Positions 1 through 5,516 of a DNA stretch of 7,478 bases are shown here, in pieces (position 1 is the first letter of the stretch; every line of letters begins with the position of its first letter). The stretch comes from Limnochordia bacterium (GTDB lineage: Bacteria > Bacillota > Limnochordia > Darwinibacteriales > B1SED10-159). The notes beneath the pieces are model-generated. The model worked only from the letters and a program-made list of their open reading frames with translations, was not told where the DNA came from and did no database searches. The DNA lies in contig SLOZ01000466.1 in NCBI GenBank assembly GCA_007132255.1, positions 1 to 7,478 on the forward strand. The letters are read 5' to 3'. The translations under genes were made by a program, and so were the position numbers.

Positions 1-78
1 AATTGTTGGTTCAGCATCGACTGTCTCCCCAATATATGAAATTAGCGATTCTGGAAAATAAAGACCATGAATTATCAT
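1..78 (-). CDS. Possible partial CDS running off the left edge, product unknown
   Basis: Reading leftward from an ATG at 78-76, 26 codons stay open to the window edge (MIIHGLYFPESLISYIGETV, then six more residues). I do not recognise the product from this stub. The support is its position: a near-consensus promoter lies directly upstream, and its predicted +1 falls on or next to the A of this ATG. There is only an AAAGG immediately against the ATG, too close to be a normal ribosome binding site. The gene would therefore be translated from a leaderless or nearly leaderless mRNA, or it starts further left at a codon outside the window. A second ATG at 69-67 lies in another frame and meets a stop quickly. 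The promoter is better supported than the reading frame. Confidence 0.35.
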   Translation of the reverse strand, partial: MIIHGLYFPESLISYIGETVDAEPTI

Positions 79-84
79 GCCTTT

Positions 85-113
85 ATTCTATCGAGTTTCT
101 ACTCCTGTGTCAA
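85..113 (-). promoter_or_regulatory. Sigma-A-type promoter reading leftward
   Basis: On the minus strand TTGACA (113-108, a perfect -35) is followed after exactly 17 nt by TAGAAT (90-85, five of six matches to TATAAT). The expected start of transcription is near 78, coinciding with the ATG of the leftward partial ORF. It lies beyond the niaR terminator, so it appears to serve a separate leftward gene. Confidence 0.6.
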
Positions 114-210
114 GTGTGTATTAAGACTAGACCTGAAGGCAGGGGCATCTCGCGGCGTTTGGTGAGGTTTGGGATAGGATGGTCCTTGGGGACCGGAAAG
201 ACCGCTATCG

Positions 211-259
211 GAAAAGCCTTCTGCTGCGCAGGTTGTCGTGCGCTGGCAGGAGGCTTTTC
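211..259 (-). terminator. Intrinsic terminator downstream of niaR, probably bidirectional
   Basis: GAAAAGCCT (211-219) and AGGCTTTTC (251-259) are perfect 9-nt inverted repeats. Nested inside are CTGC/GCAG (221-224 with 246-249) and GCGCA/TGCGC (226-230 with 239-243), leaving an 8-nt loop. The hairpin begins 5 nt after the niaR stop. The stem ends in an A4/T4 tract on both sides, the classic arrangement of a terminator that can act in both directions. It would end niaR transcription and separate it from the leftward promoter at 85-113. The stretch between 114 and 210 holds no gene that I can support, only a small GGTCC-TTGG-GGACC hairpin at 181-194. Confidence 0.7.
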
Positions 260-264
260 GTTCT

Positions 265-786
265 TCAGTCTTCTGGAACAAAGTGTTTCGCAGCCAAGGC
301 AGTGGAAATCTGGTTGAGGACAGCTTCGCTTTCGGCTGCAATGGTATGCAAATGCAGTCCATCGGTGAGAACCAGCAGGGGTTCTGCCTTGCTGTCTTTC
401 AGGCTGACGATGAATTGATCCACGTGCAATCGGGATCGGATCTGGAGACTGGCCGTGAGTTCTCCATACAGTGGGTGTTCTACTTTCACGTCCAAGATTT
501 CGCCGCCCAAATCAACAATGGTGTATAGTTCACTGCGGATCGCCTCTGGATCACTGTTATGCTGCGATGCGATGGTCCGGTAGTGCAGATGGTCCGCTGG
601 TTGTTCTACCATGTATCCTCGGGGAGTGGCTACAATCCGGACACCAGACGCTCGCATTAAAGCAATGTCCGAAACAATAACCTGACGCGTAACGCCAAGT
701 TCCTCGCTCAATTGTGCGCCAGTTACCGGCTGTTGACTAGTCTGGAGGCACTGCAAGAGTCGCTTGCGACGGTGGTCTGTGGACAC
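265..786 (-). CDS. niaR: Niacin-responsive transcriptional repressor NiaR (HTH + 3H domain)
   Basis: This is a 173-residue DNA-binding repressor of NAD precursor synthesis and uptake; the family uses nicotinic acid as co-repressor. Residues about 5-60 form a winged HTH of the HTH_11 type (PVTGAQLSEELGVTRQVIVSDIALMRASG). Residues about 70-170 form the 3H domain. Its three signature histidines are all present: His104 in HPLYG, and His145 and His147 in TDGLHLHTI, the proposed metal and ligand site. Length and domain order are typical. I place the start at the GTG at 786-784 because AAGGAG (800-795) sits 8 nt before it. The longer reading to a GTG at 795 would begin inside that ribosome binding site. 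The gene diverges from niaX, its likely target, and ends just before a strong hairpin terminator. Confidence 0.9.
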   Translation of the reverse strand: MSTDHRRKRLLQCLQTSQQPVTGAQLSEELGVTRQVIVSDIALMRASGVRIVATPRGYMVEQPADHLHYRTIASQHNSDPEAIRSELYTIVDLGGEILDVKVEHPLYGELTASLQIRSRLHVDQFIVSLKDSKAEPLLVLTDGLHLHTIAAESEAVLNQISTALAAKHFVPED

Positions 787-880
787 GTTCGTCACTCCTT
801 TTAGATTTTTTGGCCGTGAGACTTAACGAAAAGCTAACGCTGGGAGGGCAGGATTCGTCTCGCAAGACTAGAAACTGTAG

Positions 881-890
881 TGTATATACA
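881..890. promoter_or_regulatory. Candidate operator palindrome between niaR and niaX
   Basis: TGTATATACA is a perfect 10-bp palindrome in the roughly 120-bp divergent control region, about 20 nt before the niaX ribosome binding region. NiaR-type repressors bind inverted repeats next to niacin genes, so this is the obvious candidate site. I did not match it to a known NiaR consensus. No clean -35/-10 pair is evident around it for either gene, so the promoter assignment stays open. Confidence 0.3.
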
Positions 891-908
891 TAAGTAAATA
901 CAAAGGAC

Positions 909-1469
909 GTGATCTTCATCAAAATTGGTGTGAAGGAAATGCTGTATGGGGCCCTTTTGACGAGTCTGGCGCTTCTGATTCCCTTGGTGTTTCGCGGCTG
1001 GCTGCAGATTTACGTTCCACCGTTCTCGGCCACGGTAGGCAGTCACGTGCCGACAATGCTTGCGATGTTTATCAGTCCCTGGGTAGCTGTGTTTGTTGGC
1101 TTGGGTTCAACGTTGGGATTTTTGCTGACTTTAGGCCCCGTCATTGCTGCCCGTGCTTCCATTCACATTGGTTTGGGCCTGATAGGAGCGCTGCTATTTC
1201 GCCGGGGTTTCAAGCCATGGCAGGTATTGCTGCTAACCGCTCCCATCCATGCTGCAGGTGAAAGCCTGGTTGTTATGCCGTTCGGTTTTGCTTTGTACCA
1301 AGCCTTGGTGGTTGTCGGGATCGGTACGTTGCTGCATCACGCCTTGGATTCCGGCGTTTCTTTGGTTCTTTATGCAGCTTTGGACAAGGCCGGTATGCCA
1401 TTGGGCAATCTCATTCAAAAGGGGCCGAGCCAACCACTACCGCTCCAGACCGGACGATCCAAGATATAA
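909..1469 (+). CDS. niaX: ECF transporter S-component, probable niacin transporter NiaX
   Basis: A 186-residue membrane protein with about five or six hydrophobic segments (near residues 10-28, 47-66, 66-80, 86-98, 105-125, 128-158). It has the size and feel of the substrate-binding S subunit of an energy-coupling factor transporter. The stretch PPFSATVGSHVPTMLAMFISPWVAV followed by a Gly-rich helix resembles NiaX-type niacin S-components, and divergence from niaR supports that substrate. The ATPases (EcfA1/A2) and EcfT are not in the window, as expected when a shared energizing module is encoded elsewhere. The start is uncertain: the in-frame GTG at 909 lies inside AAAGGACGTGATC (902-914), itself an almost perfect match to the 16S anti-Shine-Dalgarno complement. 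Other in-frame options are GTG 930 and ATG 939. The charged tail after residue 160 is ordinary. Confidence 0.78.
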   Translation: MIFIKIGVKEMLYGALLTSLALLIPLVFRGWLQIYVPPFSATVGSHVPTMLAMFISPWVAVFVGLGSTLGFLLTLGPVIAARASIHIGLGLIGALLFRRGFKPWQVLLLTAPIHAAGESLVVMPFGFALYQALVVVGIGTLLHHALDSGVSLVLYAALDKAGMPLGNLIQKGPSQPLPLQTGRSKI

Positions 1470-1483
1470 TCCCGCTGGATTAT
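1466..1483. terminator. Weak hairpin between convergent niaX and methyltransferase genes
   Basis: ATAATCC (1466-1472) and GGATTAT (1477-1483) form a 7-bp stem with the loop CGCT. It spans the niaX stop codon and abuts the end of the converging methyltransferase gene. There is no following T tract in either direction, so it may be a poor bidirectional terminator or chance. Confidence 0.3.
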
Positions 1484-2442
1484 CAAGCTCGCTTTCGCAG
1501 TAAGCAGCAGAAAAACCCCTCCATATTGGGCGTTGGCCAGATGCGCATGGCAAGTTTCAAAGCGCTGGGCCAGCGCTCTTCGTCTGTCTGTGTCAATCCC
1601 GCTGTAACTTTGAGCCCTGTGAGACGGGCTGGCAGCAGTTCCACGTCGTCTCTGGCCTTTAGCAGGGCTGCGATTACGGCTTCGTTTTCGGCTGTATTCA
1701 CAGTACACGTAGAATATAGCACGTGGCCGCCGGGCTTCACTGCATCCAGGCCCGACGCCAGGAGACGCTTTTGCAGGCGGGCCATCTTCTGAACCAGCGG
1801 CGGCCGCCAACTCCGGTAGCTCTTTGGCTCGTCTAGGCGAAACCGGCCTTCACCGCTGCAGGGAGCGTCGACTAATACGGCGTCGAAGGTATTCTCGCTG
1901 AGCCGCCCCACTTTGGTGCCATCCATGTTCATGGTCCCAACGATGGTACTGCCCTGCTTTCCAATGTTGTACTGCAGCCGTTCCAGGCGGAGTATATCAA
2001 CTTCATTGGCCGTAATGGACCCTTGGTTCTGCATGAGCGAGGCCATTTGGGTTGTCTTACTGCCCGGTGCGGCACACAGATCCAAAATGTTTTGACCTGG
2101 TGCCAAGGGAAGCAGAAGTGGTGGAACCATGCTAGAGAGACTCTGGAGATAGATCTGACCACGATCGTACTCAGCCATGGATCGCAGGCACTTTTCCCGA
2201 GGAGCATCCAGCAATAGCGCCTCTTTAGACCACGGAACACGCTGGAATTTCAAACCGCAACTGCGGAGGCTGGCCATGACGGCATGGACATCACTTTTGA
2301 GAGTATTGACCCTTAGGCTCGAGGGGAGTGGCCGCGCGGCTGCTTGCAGTACAGCATCACCAAACTTGGGTGTAAACGCTCGATAGAGGTAATCGACATA
2401 GTCCTGTGGCAGACGCTTGCGCGCTTCTCCGATGGAATACAT
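1483..2442 (-). CDS. NOL1/NOP2/Sun-family RNA (cytosine-5) methyltransferase, RsmF/RsmB-like
   Basis: A cytoplasmic 319-residue SAM-dependent enzyme that makes 5-methylcytosine, most likely in 16S rRNA. An N-terminal segment with the family signature RVNTLK (44-49) leads into the Rossmann catalytic core. Motif I is DLCAAPGSKT (121-130), which binds SAM. Motif IV is DAPCSGEG (192-199) with Cys195. Motif VI is YSTCTVNTAENE (243-254) with Cys246. Both cysteines used by this family, one as nucleophile and one for product release, are present. The C-terminus (RIWP...GFFCCLLRKR) closes the catalytic domain, so there is no RNA-binding PUA-like tail as in full-length E. coli RsmF, and no NusB-like N-domain as in RsmB. 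The ATG start has AGGAGG (2458-2453) 10 nt upstream. The substrate base cannot be read from sequence. The gene converges on niaX with 13 bp between stops. Confidence 0.88.
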   Translation of the reverse strand: MYSIGEARKRLPQDYVDYLYRAFTPKFGDAVLQAAARPLPSSLRVNTLKSDVHAVMASLRSCGLKFQRVPWSKEALLLDAPREKCLRSMAEYDRGQIYLQSLSSMVPPLLLPLAPGQNILDLCAAPGSKTTQMASLMQNQGSITANEVDILRLERLQYNIGKQGSTIVGTMNMDGTKVGRLSENTFDAVLVDAPCSGEGRFRLDEPKSYRSWRPPLVQKMARLQKRLLASGLDAVKPGGHVLYSTCTVNTAENEAVIAALLKARDDVELLPARLTGLKVTAGLTQTDEERWPSALKLAMRIWPTPNMEGFFCCLLRKRA

Positions 2443-2491
2443 GGCAGCAGACCCTCCTATTCATCCGCCACAGCCGTTCGGCCACGGCGGG

Positions 2492-2519
2492 CAAATACCA
2501 AACATATGTTTGCTTTCAA
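2492..2519 (-). promoter_or_regulatory. Candidate promoter for the methyltransferase gene
   Basis: On the minus strand TTGAAA (2519-2514) and TATTTG (2497-2492) are separated by 16 nt, about 50 nt upstream of the methyltransferase ATG. The -10 is only moderate. It overlaps the rightward promoter at 2510-2538 back to back, and the palindrome at 2499-2512 lies between its two boxes. Confidence 0.4.
2499..2512. promoter_or_regulatory. 14-bp perfect palindrome, candidate operator
   Basis: CAAACATATGTTTG is fully self-complementary. It lies between the -35 and -10 boxes of the leftward promoter and overlaps the -35 of the rightward promoter. One dimeric regulator bound here could block both. The regulator is not known, and a 14-bp palindrome is not vanishingly rare by chance in a window this long. 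Confidence 0.35.
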
Positions 2520-2538
2520 CGACGGAGTAGTATATAAT
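2510..2538 (+). promoter_or_regulatory. Strong sigma-A-type promoter reading rightward
   Basis: TTGCTT (2510-2515) is followed after exactly 17 nt by the perfect -10 TATAAT (2533-2538), giving a predicted start near 2544-2546. It would drive the structured region or small ORF that follows and possibly the gene at 2985. It conflicts with reading the ATG at 2537 as a start codon, because that ATG would lie upstream of the transcript's first base. Confidence 0.6.
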
Positions 2539-2692
2539 GACGTTGCCGGCAGACCCGCTTCGTAGCGAACCACGCGTGGTCAAAAGCAGAGCCCAAAACG
2601 CCCGTATCTGGAGCTTCTCCGAGATGGACCGTCAACTCTACGGGCTGCAGCCTGTCGATGAAACAGGCCCGCTGGTCCATCGTATAGAATAG
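2537..2692 (+). CDS. Possible 51-residue small protein of unknown function
   Basis: An open frame from ATG 2537 to TAG 2690-2692 encodes 51 residues. It starts MTLPADPLRSEPRVV and its C-terminal half is more protein-like (NARIWSFSEMDRQLYGLQP, ending VHRIE). GGAG (2524-2527) lies 9 nt upstream, a fair ribosome binding site, and third positions are mostly G or C as in the neighbours. Against it, the ATG overlaps the perfect TATAAT box of a strong promoter. If that promoter is real, translation would have to begin at TTG 2543, GTG 2576 or ATG 2624 in the same frame. The same bases can also fold into extended stems, so this may be a non-coding RNA. I recognise no family. Confidence 0.3.
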   Translation: MTLPADPLRSEPRVVKSRAQNARIWSFSEMDRQLYGLQPVDETGPLVHRIE

Positions 2693-2725
2693 GGCAACTA
2701 TTCGGGAGCGATTCCCGATGTTGCC
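2545..2725 (+). ncRNA. Candidate structured RNA (small RNA or 5' leader element)
   Basis: From the predicted start of the strong promoter to a terminator-like hairpin the sequence is unusually self-complementary. ACCACGCGTGGT (2569-2580) is a perfect palindrome. ATCTGGAG/CTCC-g-AGAT (2606-2613 with 2617-2625) is a bulged stem. GATGGACC (2623-2630) pairs with GGTCCATC (2674-2681) and encloses CGGG/CCCG (2641-2644 with 2668-2671) and CCTGT/ACAGG (2651-2655 with 2663-2667) as one interrupted arm. I do not match it to 6S, SRP, tmRNA, RNase P or a riboswitch class. It overlaps the 51-codon ORF; the two readings are alternatives unless the RNA is dual-function. Confidence 0.3.
2693..2725 (+). terminator. 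Two-step hairpin after the small ORF, terminator-like
   Basis: GGCAAC (2693-2698) pairs with GTTGCC (2720-2725), and TCGGGA (2702-2707) pairs with TCCCGA (2713-2718), leaving a 5-nt loop and a small internal loop. The stem starts immediately after the TAG at 2690-2692. It is followed only by GTTTC, so the T tract is weak. The 5' arm GGCAAC can also pair with a second GTTGCC at 2542-2547, at the start of the predicted transcript, giving a mutually exclusive fold. Confidence 0.4.
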
Positions 2726-2970
2726 GTTTCAGTCACCAATGGCGGCCATCGAAACGATGCGAGTTCCGTAAGCAAACCCAAAGCAGGACTTTGCTCACTC
2801 TTGGTTAATCCTTAAAGAAAGATCGAGTCTTGACGTATGAAGCGTTGGCTTGCTCGTAGGCGGGCGTCACAACGAAAAAACGCAGCAGGTGTTGCCACCG
2901 GTCGTTCAGGTGATTGCCGCATGACCAGATCATCATCCGCAGTTGAAGAACCGAAGTCAGACAATGAGTT
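2726..2970 (+). other. Non-coding leader before the PK-C-like gene, nothing recognised
   Basis: About 245 nt without a gene that I can support. It contains small hairpins (ATGG-CGG-CCAT at 2739-2749 and CATCG-AAA-CGATG nearby) and an AGCAAA/TTTGCT pair (2771-2776 with 2790-2795). There is an isolated TTGACG near 2830 with no convincing -10 partner. Short ORFs cross it on both strands, but none has a good ribosome binding site. Confidence 0.4.
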
Positions 2971-2984
2971 GGAGGGATCGTTCC

Positions 2985-3536
2985 ATGTATTGGGAGAGCT
3001 CGGGAGAAACGTTGACCAAACAAACAGCAGACGTTGCAGCTGCTTTCTGGCAAAGCGAACGTTTGCCAGTGGTGGTTGCGTCGAATACCGGGAAGACCAT
3101 TCGAGTTCTTTACGAAGCGGGGATTCCTCCGTCGTCCATTGTCTGTGTGACGCATATGGTTGGGTTTCGTGAGCCTGGACATGATGAGATGAATCCTGAA
3201 GTTCGGCAGGCTCTGAAAGCCAACGGAACAGAAGTGTTGACGACAACGCATGCTTTAGCCGGCATCGACCGGGGTCTGCGCTTTGGCTTTCAGGGAATCT
3301 ATCCACCAGAGATTATTGCTCATTCCCTGCGCATGCTGGGCCAAGGAGTCAAGGTATGTGTTGAGATTGGGATCATGGCCTTGGACGCGGGCTTGATTCC
3401 CTACGGCACAAAAATTATCGCAGTCGCTGGAAGCGGACGAGGTGCCGACACTGCAGTCGTTTTGACACCAGCGCACTCGAATGCCGTTTTCGAGACCCAG
3501 ATTCACGAGATTTTGTGTAAGCCAGCTTCTTGGTGA
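2985..3536 (+). CDS. Stand-alone pyruvate-kinase C-terminal-like protein (COG1751 type)
   Basis: A 183-residue soluble protein resembling the alpha/beta C-terminal domain of pyruvate kinase without the catalytic barrel. The N-terminal ETLTKQTADVAAAFWQSE helix leads into a beta strand and the glycine-rich SNTGKT (33-38), the position used for effector phosphate binding in pyruvate kinase C-domains. Other family-like blocks are THMVGFREPGHDEM (56-69), the TTTHALAGIDRGLR segment (87-99), and a closing AVAGSGRGADTAVVLTPAHS (146-165) strand-loop-strand. No enzymatic role is established for this family. A regulatory or small-molecule binding role is only inference. I place the start at ATG 2985 because GGAGG (2971-2975) sits 9 nt upstream; the 14 residues before it in frame lack support. 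It converges on mtnN with 3 bp between stops. Confidence 0.8.
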   Translation: MYWESSGETLTKQTADVAAAFWQSERLPVVVASNTGKTIRVLYEAGIPPSSIVCVTHMVGFREPGHDEMNPEVRQALKANGTEVLTTTHALAGIDRGLRFGFQGIYPPEIIAHSLRMLGQGVKVCVEIGIMALDAGLIPYGTKIIAVAGSGRGADTAVVLTPAHSNAVFETQIHEILCKPASW

Positions 3537-3539
3537 GCC

Positions 3540-4241
3540 TTAAGCCTGTTCCACCACGGTCTCCACGACGCGGGTAAGACCTGGAAGCACGGATTGTAGG
3601 AACGCAGCGAAGTTCTCTGGAGCACTGGCATCGGCTCTGTCTGAGATGACGCGAATGATGACAAAGGGGATATCATTCAAATGGGCGGCCTGTGCCACAG
3701 CCGCTCCTTCCATTTCGGCGCAGAGCGCATCAAATTGCTGGCCGATTCGCTGTTTCTGTTCGGCACTGGAGATGAACTGGTCGCCGCTGACCACCAAACC
3801 AGTGTGAGTACAAGCGGCGCCAAAGACGTTTTCGGACGCGGCTTGGGTGAGCTGGACCAAATGGGTATCGGCCAAAAAGAGGCTGCTATCCATGAAAGGT
3901 ATGGAGCCCGGTTGAAAGCCCAAAGCCGTTGTGTCAAAGTCGTGGTGGAGGACAGTGGTGGAGATAGCGATGTGGCCAATGTCAACATTGGGATGAATAC
4001 CCCCGGCAGCCCCCGAATTGATGATCGCCGCTGGTTGATAGCGATCAGCCAAAATCTGCGTGCAGATGCTCGCATTGACTTTTCCGACGCCGCAGCGCAC
4101 AAGTACGATGGGTTTGGCTGCCAGCTGGCCTTCATAGAAAACAAGGCCTGCTTGTTTGTACTCAGCTTCAATCTGCATGTGTTCTCGCAATCCAGTTATT
4201 TCTTCGTCCATGGCACCAATAATGGCAATGGGCCGTGTCAT
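3540..4241 (-). CDS. mtnN: 5'-methylthioadenosine/S-adenosylhomocysteine nucleosidase
   Basis: A cytoplasmic enzyme of 233 residues, the usual length. It hydrolyses the glycosidic bond of methylthioadenosine, S-adenosylhomocysteine and 5'-deoxyadenosine, clearing by-products of SAM reactions and feeding methionine and adenine salvage. Hallmarks are in order: IIGAMDEEI (7-15) with Glu14 at the place of the catalytic E. coli Glu12; NSGAAGG (75-81); SGDQFI (152-157); CAEMEGAA (174-181) with the ribose-contacting Met177-Glu178; and ISDRAD (199-204) with Asp201 matching catalytic Asp197. Nothing essential is missing. I use the ATG at 4241-4239, with AAAGGA (4257-4252) 10 nt upstream, rather than an ATG 27 nt further out that has no ribosome binding site. 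It stands alone, divergent from sbcD. Confidence 0.95.
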   Translation of the reverse strand: MTRPIAIIGAMDEEITGLREHMQIEAEYKQAGLVFYEGQLAAKPIVLVRCGVGKVNASICTQILADRYQPAAIINSGAAGGIHPNVDIGHIAISTTVLHHDFDTTALGFQPGSIPFMDSSLFLADTHLVQLTQAASENVFGAACTHTGLVVSGDQFISSAEQKQRIGQQFDALCAEMEGAAVAQAAHLNDIPFVIIRVISDRADASAPENFAAFLQSVLPGLTRVVETVVEQA

Positions 4242-4352
4242 GAGCGACACATCCTTTCGCAATAACATGCTAGCAAGTGCGTACCAGCAGTGAACTGGTC
4301 CAAGTCACATGTCATATTGTATCACAAATCTGCGTCATCGGAGTTGATGTTG
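4242..4352. promoter_or_regulatory. Divergent mtnN/sbcD control region
   Basis: These 111 bp must hold both start regions. An inverted repeat ACCAG-(7 nt)-CTGGT lies at 4283-4299. No -35/-10 pair close to consensus is visible on either strand; TATTGT near 4314 is a weak -10 candidate for sbcD. Confidence 0.3.
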
Positions 4353-5516
4353 ATGCGAATTCTCCATACATCGGATTGGCACCTTGGCAAAACATTGGAG
4401 GGCCACAGTCGACTTCCCGAGCAGGAGGACTTCCTGGAGGAACTTGTCGGTATTGTAGATCAGGCCGATGTTCACGCTATTGTCGTGGCCGGTGATGTCT
4501 ATGATACGGTAAACCCGCCGGCTCGGGCCGAGGAACTGTTCTATTGGGCGCTGGAGCGTTTGGCTGCCAGCGGTCGCAGGCCCGTGGTGGTCTTGGCGGG
4601 CAATCATGACAACCCGGACCGCCTGCGAGCTTCTCGCCCATTGGCGGAGCCTCAGAACATCTTTCTATATGGCTTACCCAGCGAGTCGACGCAGCCGGTG
4701 CGGATTCCGATACCCTTGGCAGATCATGATCTTTCTCTAGCGGTGCTTCCCTATCCATCAGAACAACGGCTCAATGCTCTCTTAGGAAGCGTTCTAGATG
4801 AAGAGAATCTGCAGCAGGCCTATGCCGAACGAATTCAGGAGTTGTGGCAGTACATGGATCGCCATTGGCATGCCGGATGCGTGCGCATGGCGGCATCACA
4901 CATTTATATGGCCGGCGGTGAAGAGGCGGGTGTGGAACGTCCGATTCAGGTAGGGGGAGCCTACACAGTTCCCCGTTTTGCAGTTCCTGAAGGCGCCCAA
5001 TACTTGGCGTTGGGACATCTGCATCGTTCCCAAAACGTACGCAATTGCCCGGTAACCGCGCGCTATAGCGGTTCGCCGCTCTGTTACGGATTTGCCGAAG
5101 CCCAACAAACCAAGTCGGTCACAATTGTTGATGTCGACTTGGATGGCGAACCGCGGTTGGAGTACGTATCTTTAAACAGCGGCAAGCCGTTGGTTCGGTG
5201 GCAAGCAGGCAGCCTGGCAGAATTGAAGGAGTGGAGCAGTGCCAAACGCGACCCTAATGCGTGGGTGGATGTGGAGGTTACCGTCTCCGAAGCGCTCACC
5301 CACAGCGAGCTCCAGCAAATTCGCCGCGCTCACCCTGGAATTCTTCATATTCGTCCTTTGTTTTCCGAACAGGACTACAATGAATCCACAGTGGAGTGGG
5401 AGACCCTGAGTTTGGAAGAGCACTTCATGCGGTTCTATGTGCGCGAACAGGGCGTGGAACCATCGGTGGACCTGCGGCGCCTATTCCTGGAATTGGCTGG
5501 CGGCCAAGAAGGTTAG
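4353..5516 (+). CDS. sbcD: Exonuclease SbcCD subunit D (Mre11-type nuclease)
   Basis: A 387-residue Mn-dependent nuclease subunit that, with the SbcC ATPase, opens hairpins and trims blocked double-strand ends. All phosphodiesterase motifs are present: DWH (Asp8, His10), GDVYD (47-51, Asp48), GNHD (83-86), ASHIY (His183) and GHLH (221-224). The C-terminal part (about residues 280-387) is the SbcD capping domain, ending in a region that normally meets SbcC (EEHFMRFYVREQGVEP...LFLELAGG). Length is usual. The start is ATG 4353, with GGAG (4340-4343) 9 nt upstream and MRILHTSDWHLG as the expected N-terminus; the upstream in-frame extension is not supported. No sbcC follows, although the pair is usually adjacent. 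Downstream instead is a membrane kinase-like gene after an 82-bp gap. Confidence 0.93.
   Translation: MRILHTSDWHLGKTLEGHSRLPEQEDFLEELVGIVDQADVHAIVVAGDVYDTVNPPARAEELFYWALERLAASGRRPVVVLAGNHDNPDRLRASRPLAEPQNIFLYGLPSESTQPVRIPIPLADHDLSLAVLPYPSEQRLNALLGSVLDEENLQQAYAERIQELWQYMDRHWHAGCVRMAASHIYMAGGEEAGVERPIQVGGAYTVPRFAVPEGAQYLALGHLHRSQNVRNCPVTARYSGSPLCYGFAEAQQTKSVTIVDVDLDGEPRLEYVSLNSGKPLVRWQAGSLAELKEWSSAKRDPNAWVDVEVTVSEALTHSELQQIRRAHPGILHIRPLFSEQDYNESTVEWETLSLEEHFMRFYVREQGVEPSVDLRRLFLELAGGQEG

Noticed and set aside
3..317. 104-codon + strand ORF at the left edge
   Set aside because: It runs through the niaR terminator hairpin and into the antisense of niaR, with no ribosome binding site.
123..872. 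Repeated 9-mer AAGACTAGA at about 123 and 864
   Set aside because: Two copies of a 9-mer, with no matching context, are compatible with chance.
1415..1810. 131-codon minus-strand ORF overlapping the methyltransferase gene
   Set aside because: It is a different frame of the same strand as the methyltransferase 3' end. It is low in complexity and rich in Arg and Ser, with no family features.
2805..2935. Minus-strand ORF of about 42 codons (ending in RFFVVTPAYEQANASYVKTR and a short tail)
   Set aside because: The residues look plausible and third positions are GC-rich, but there is no ribosome binding site, no promoter and no recognised family. Kept only as a note.
2837..3172. 111-codon + strand ORF crossing the start of the PK-C-like gene
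   Set aside because: Its second half is the PK-C-like gene in another frame, its first half has no ribosome binding site, and the composition is not protein-like.
3681..4265. 194-codon ORF on the + strand opposite mtnN
   Set aside because: It mirrors almost all of mtnN, whose catalytic motifs are complete on the other strand. The mirror frame shows no domain and no ribosome binding site.
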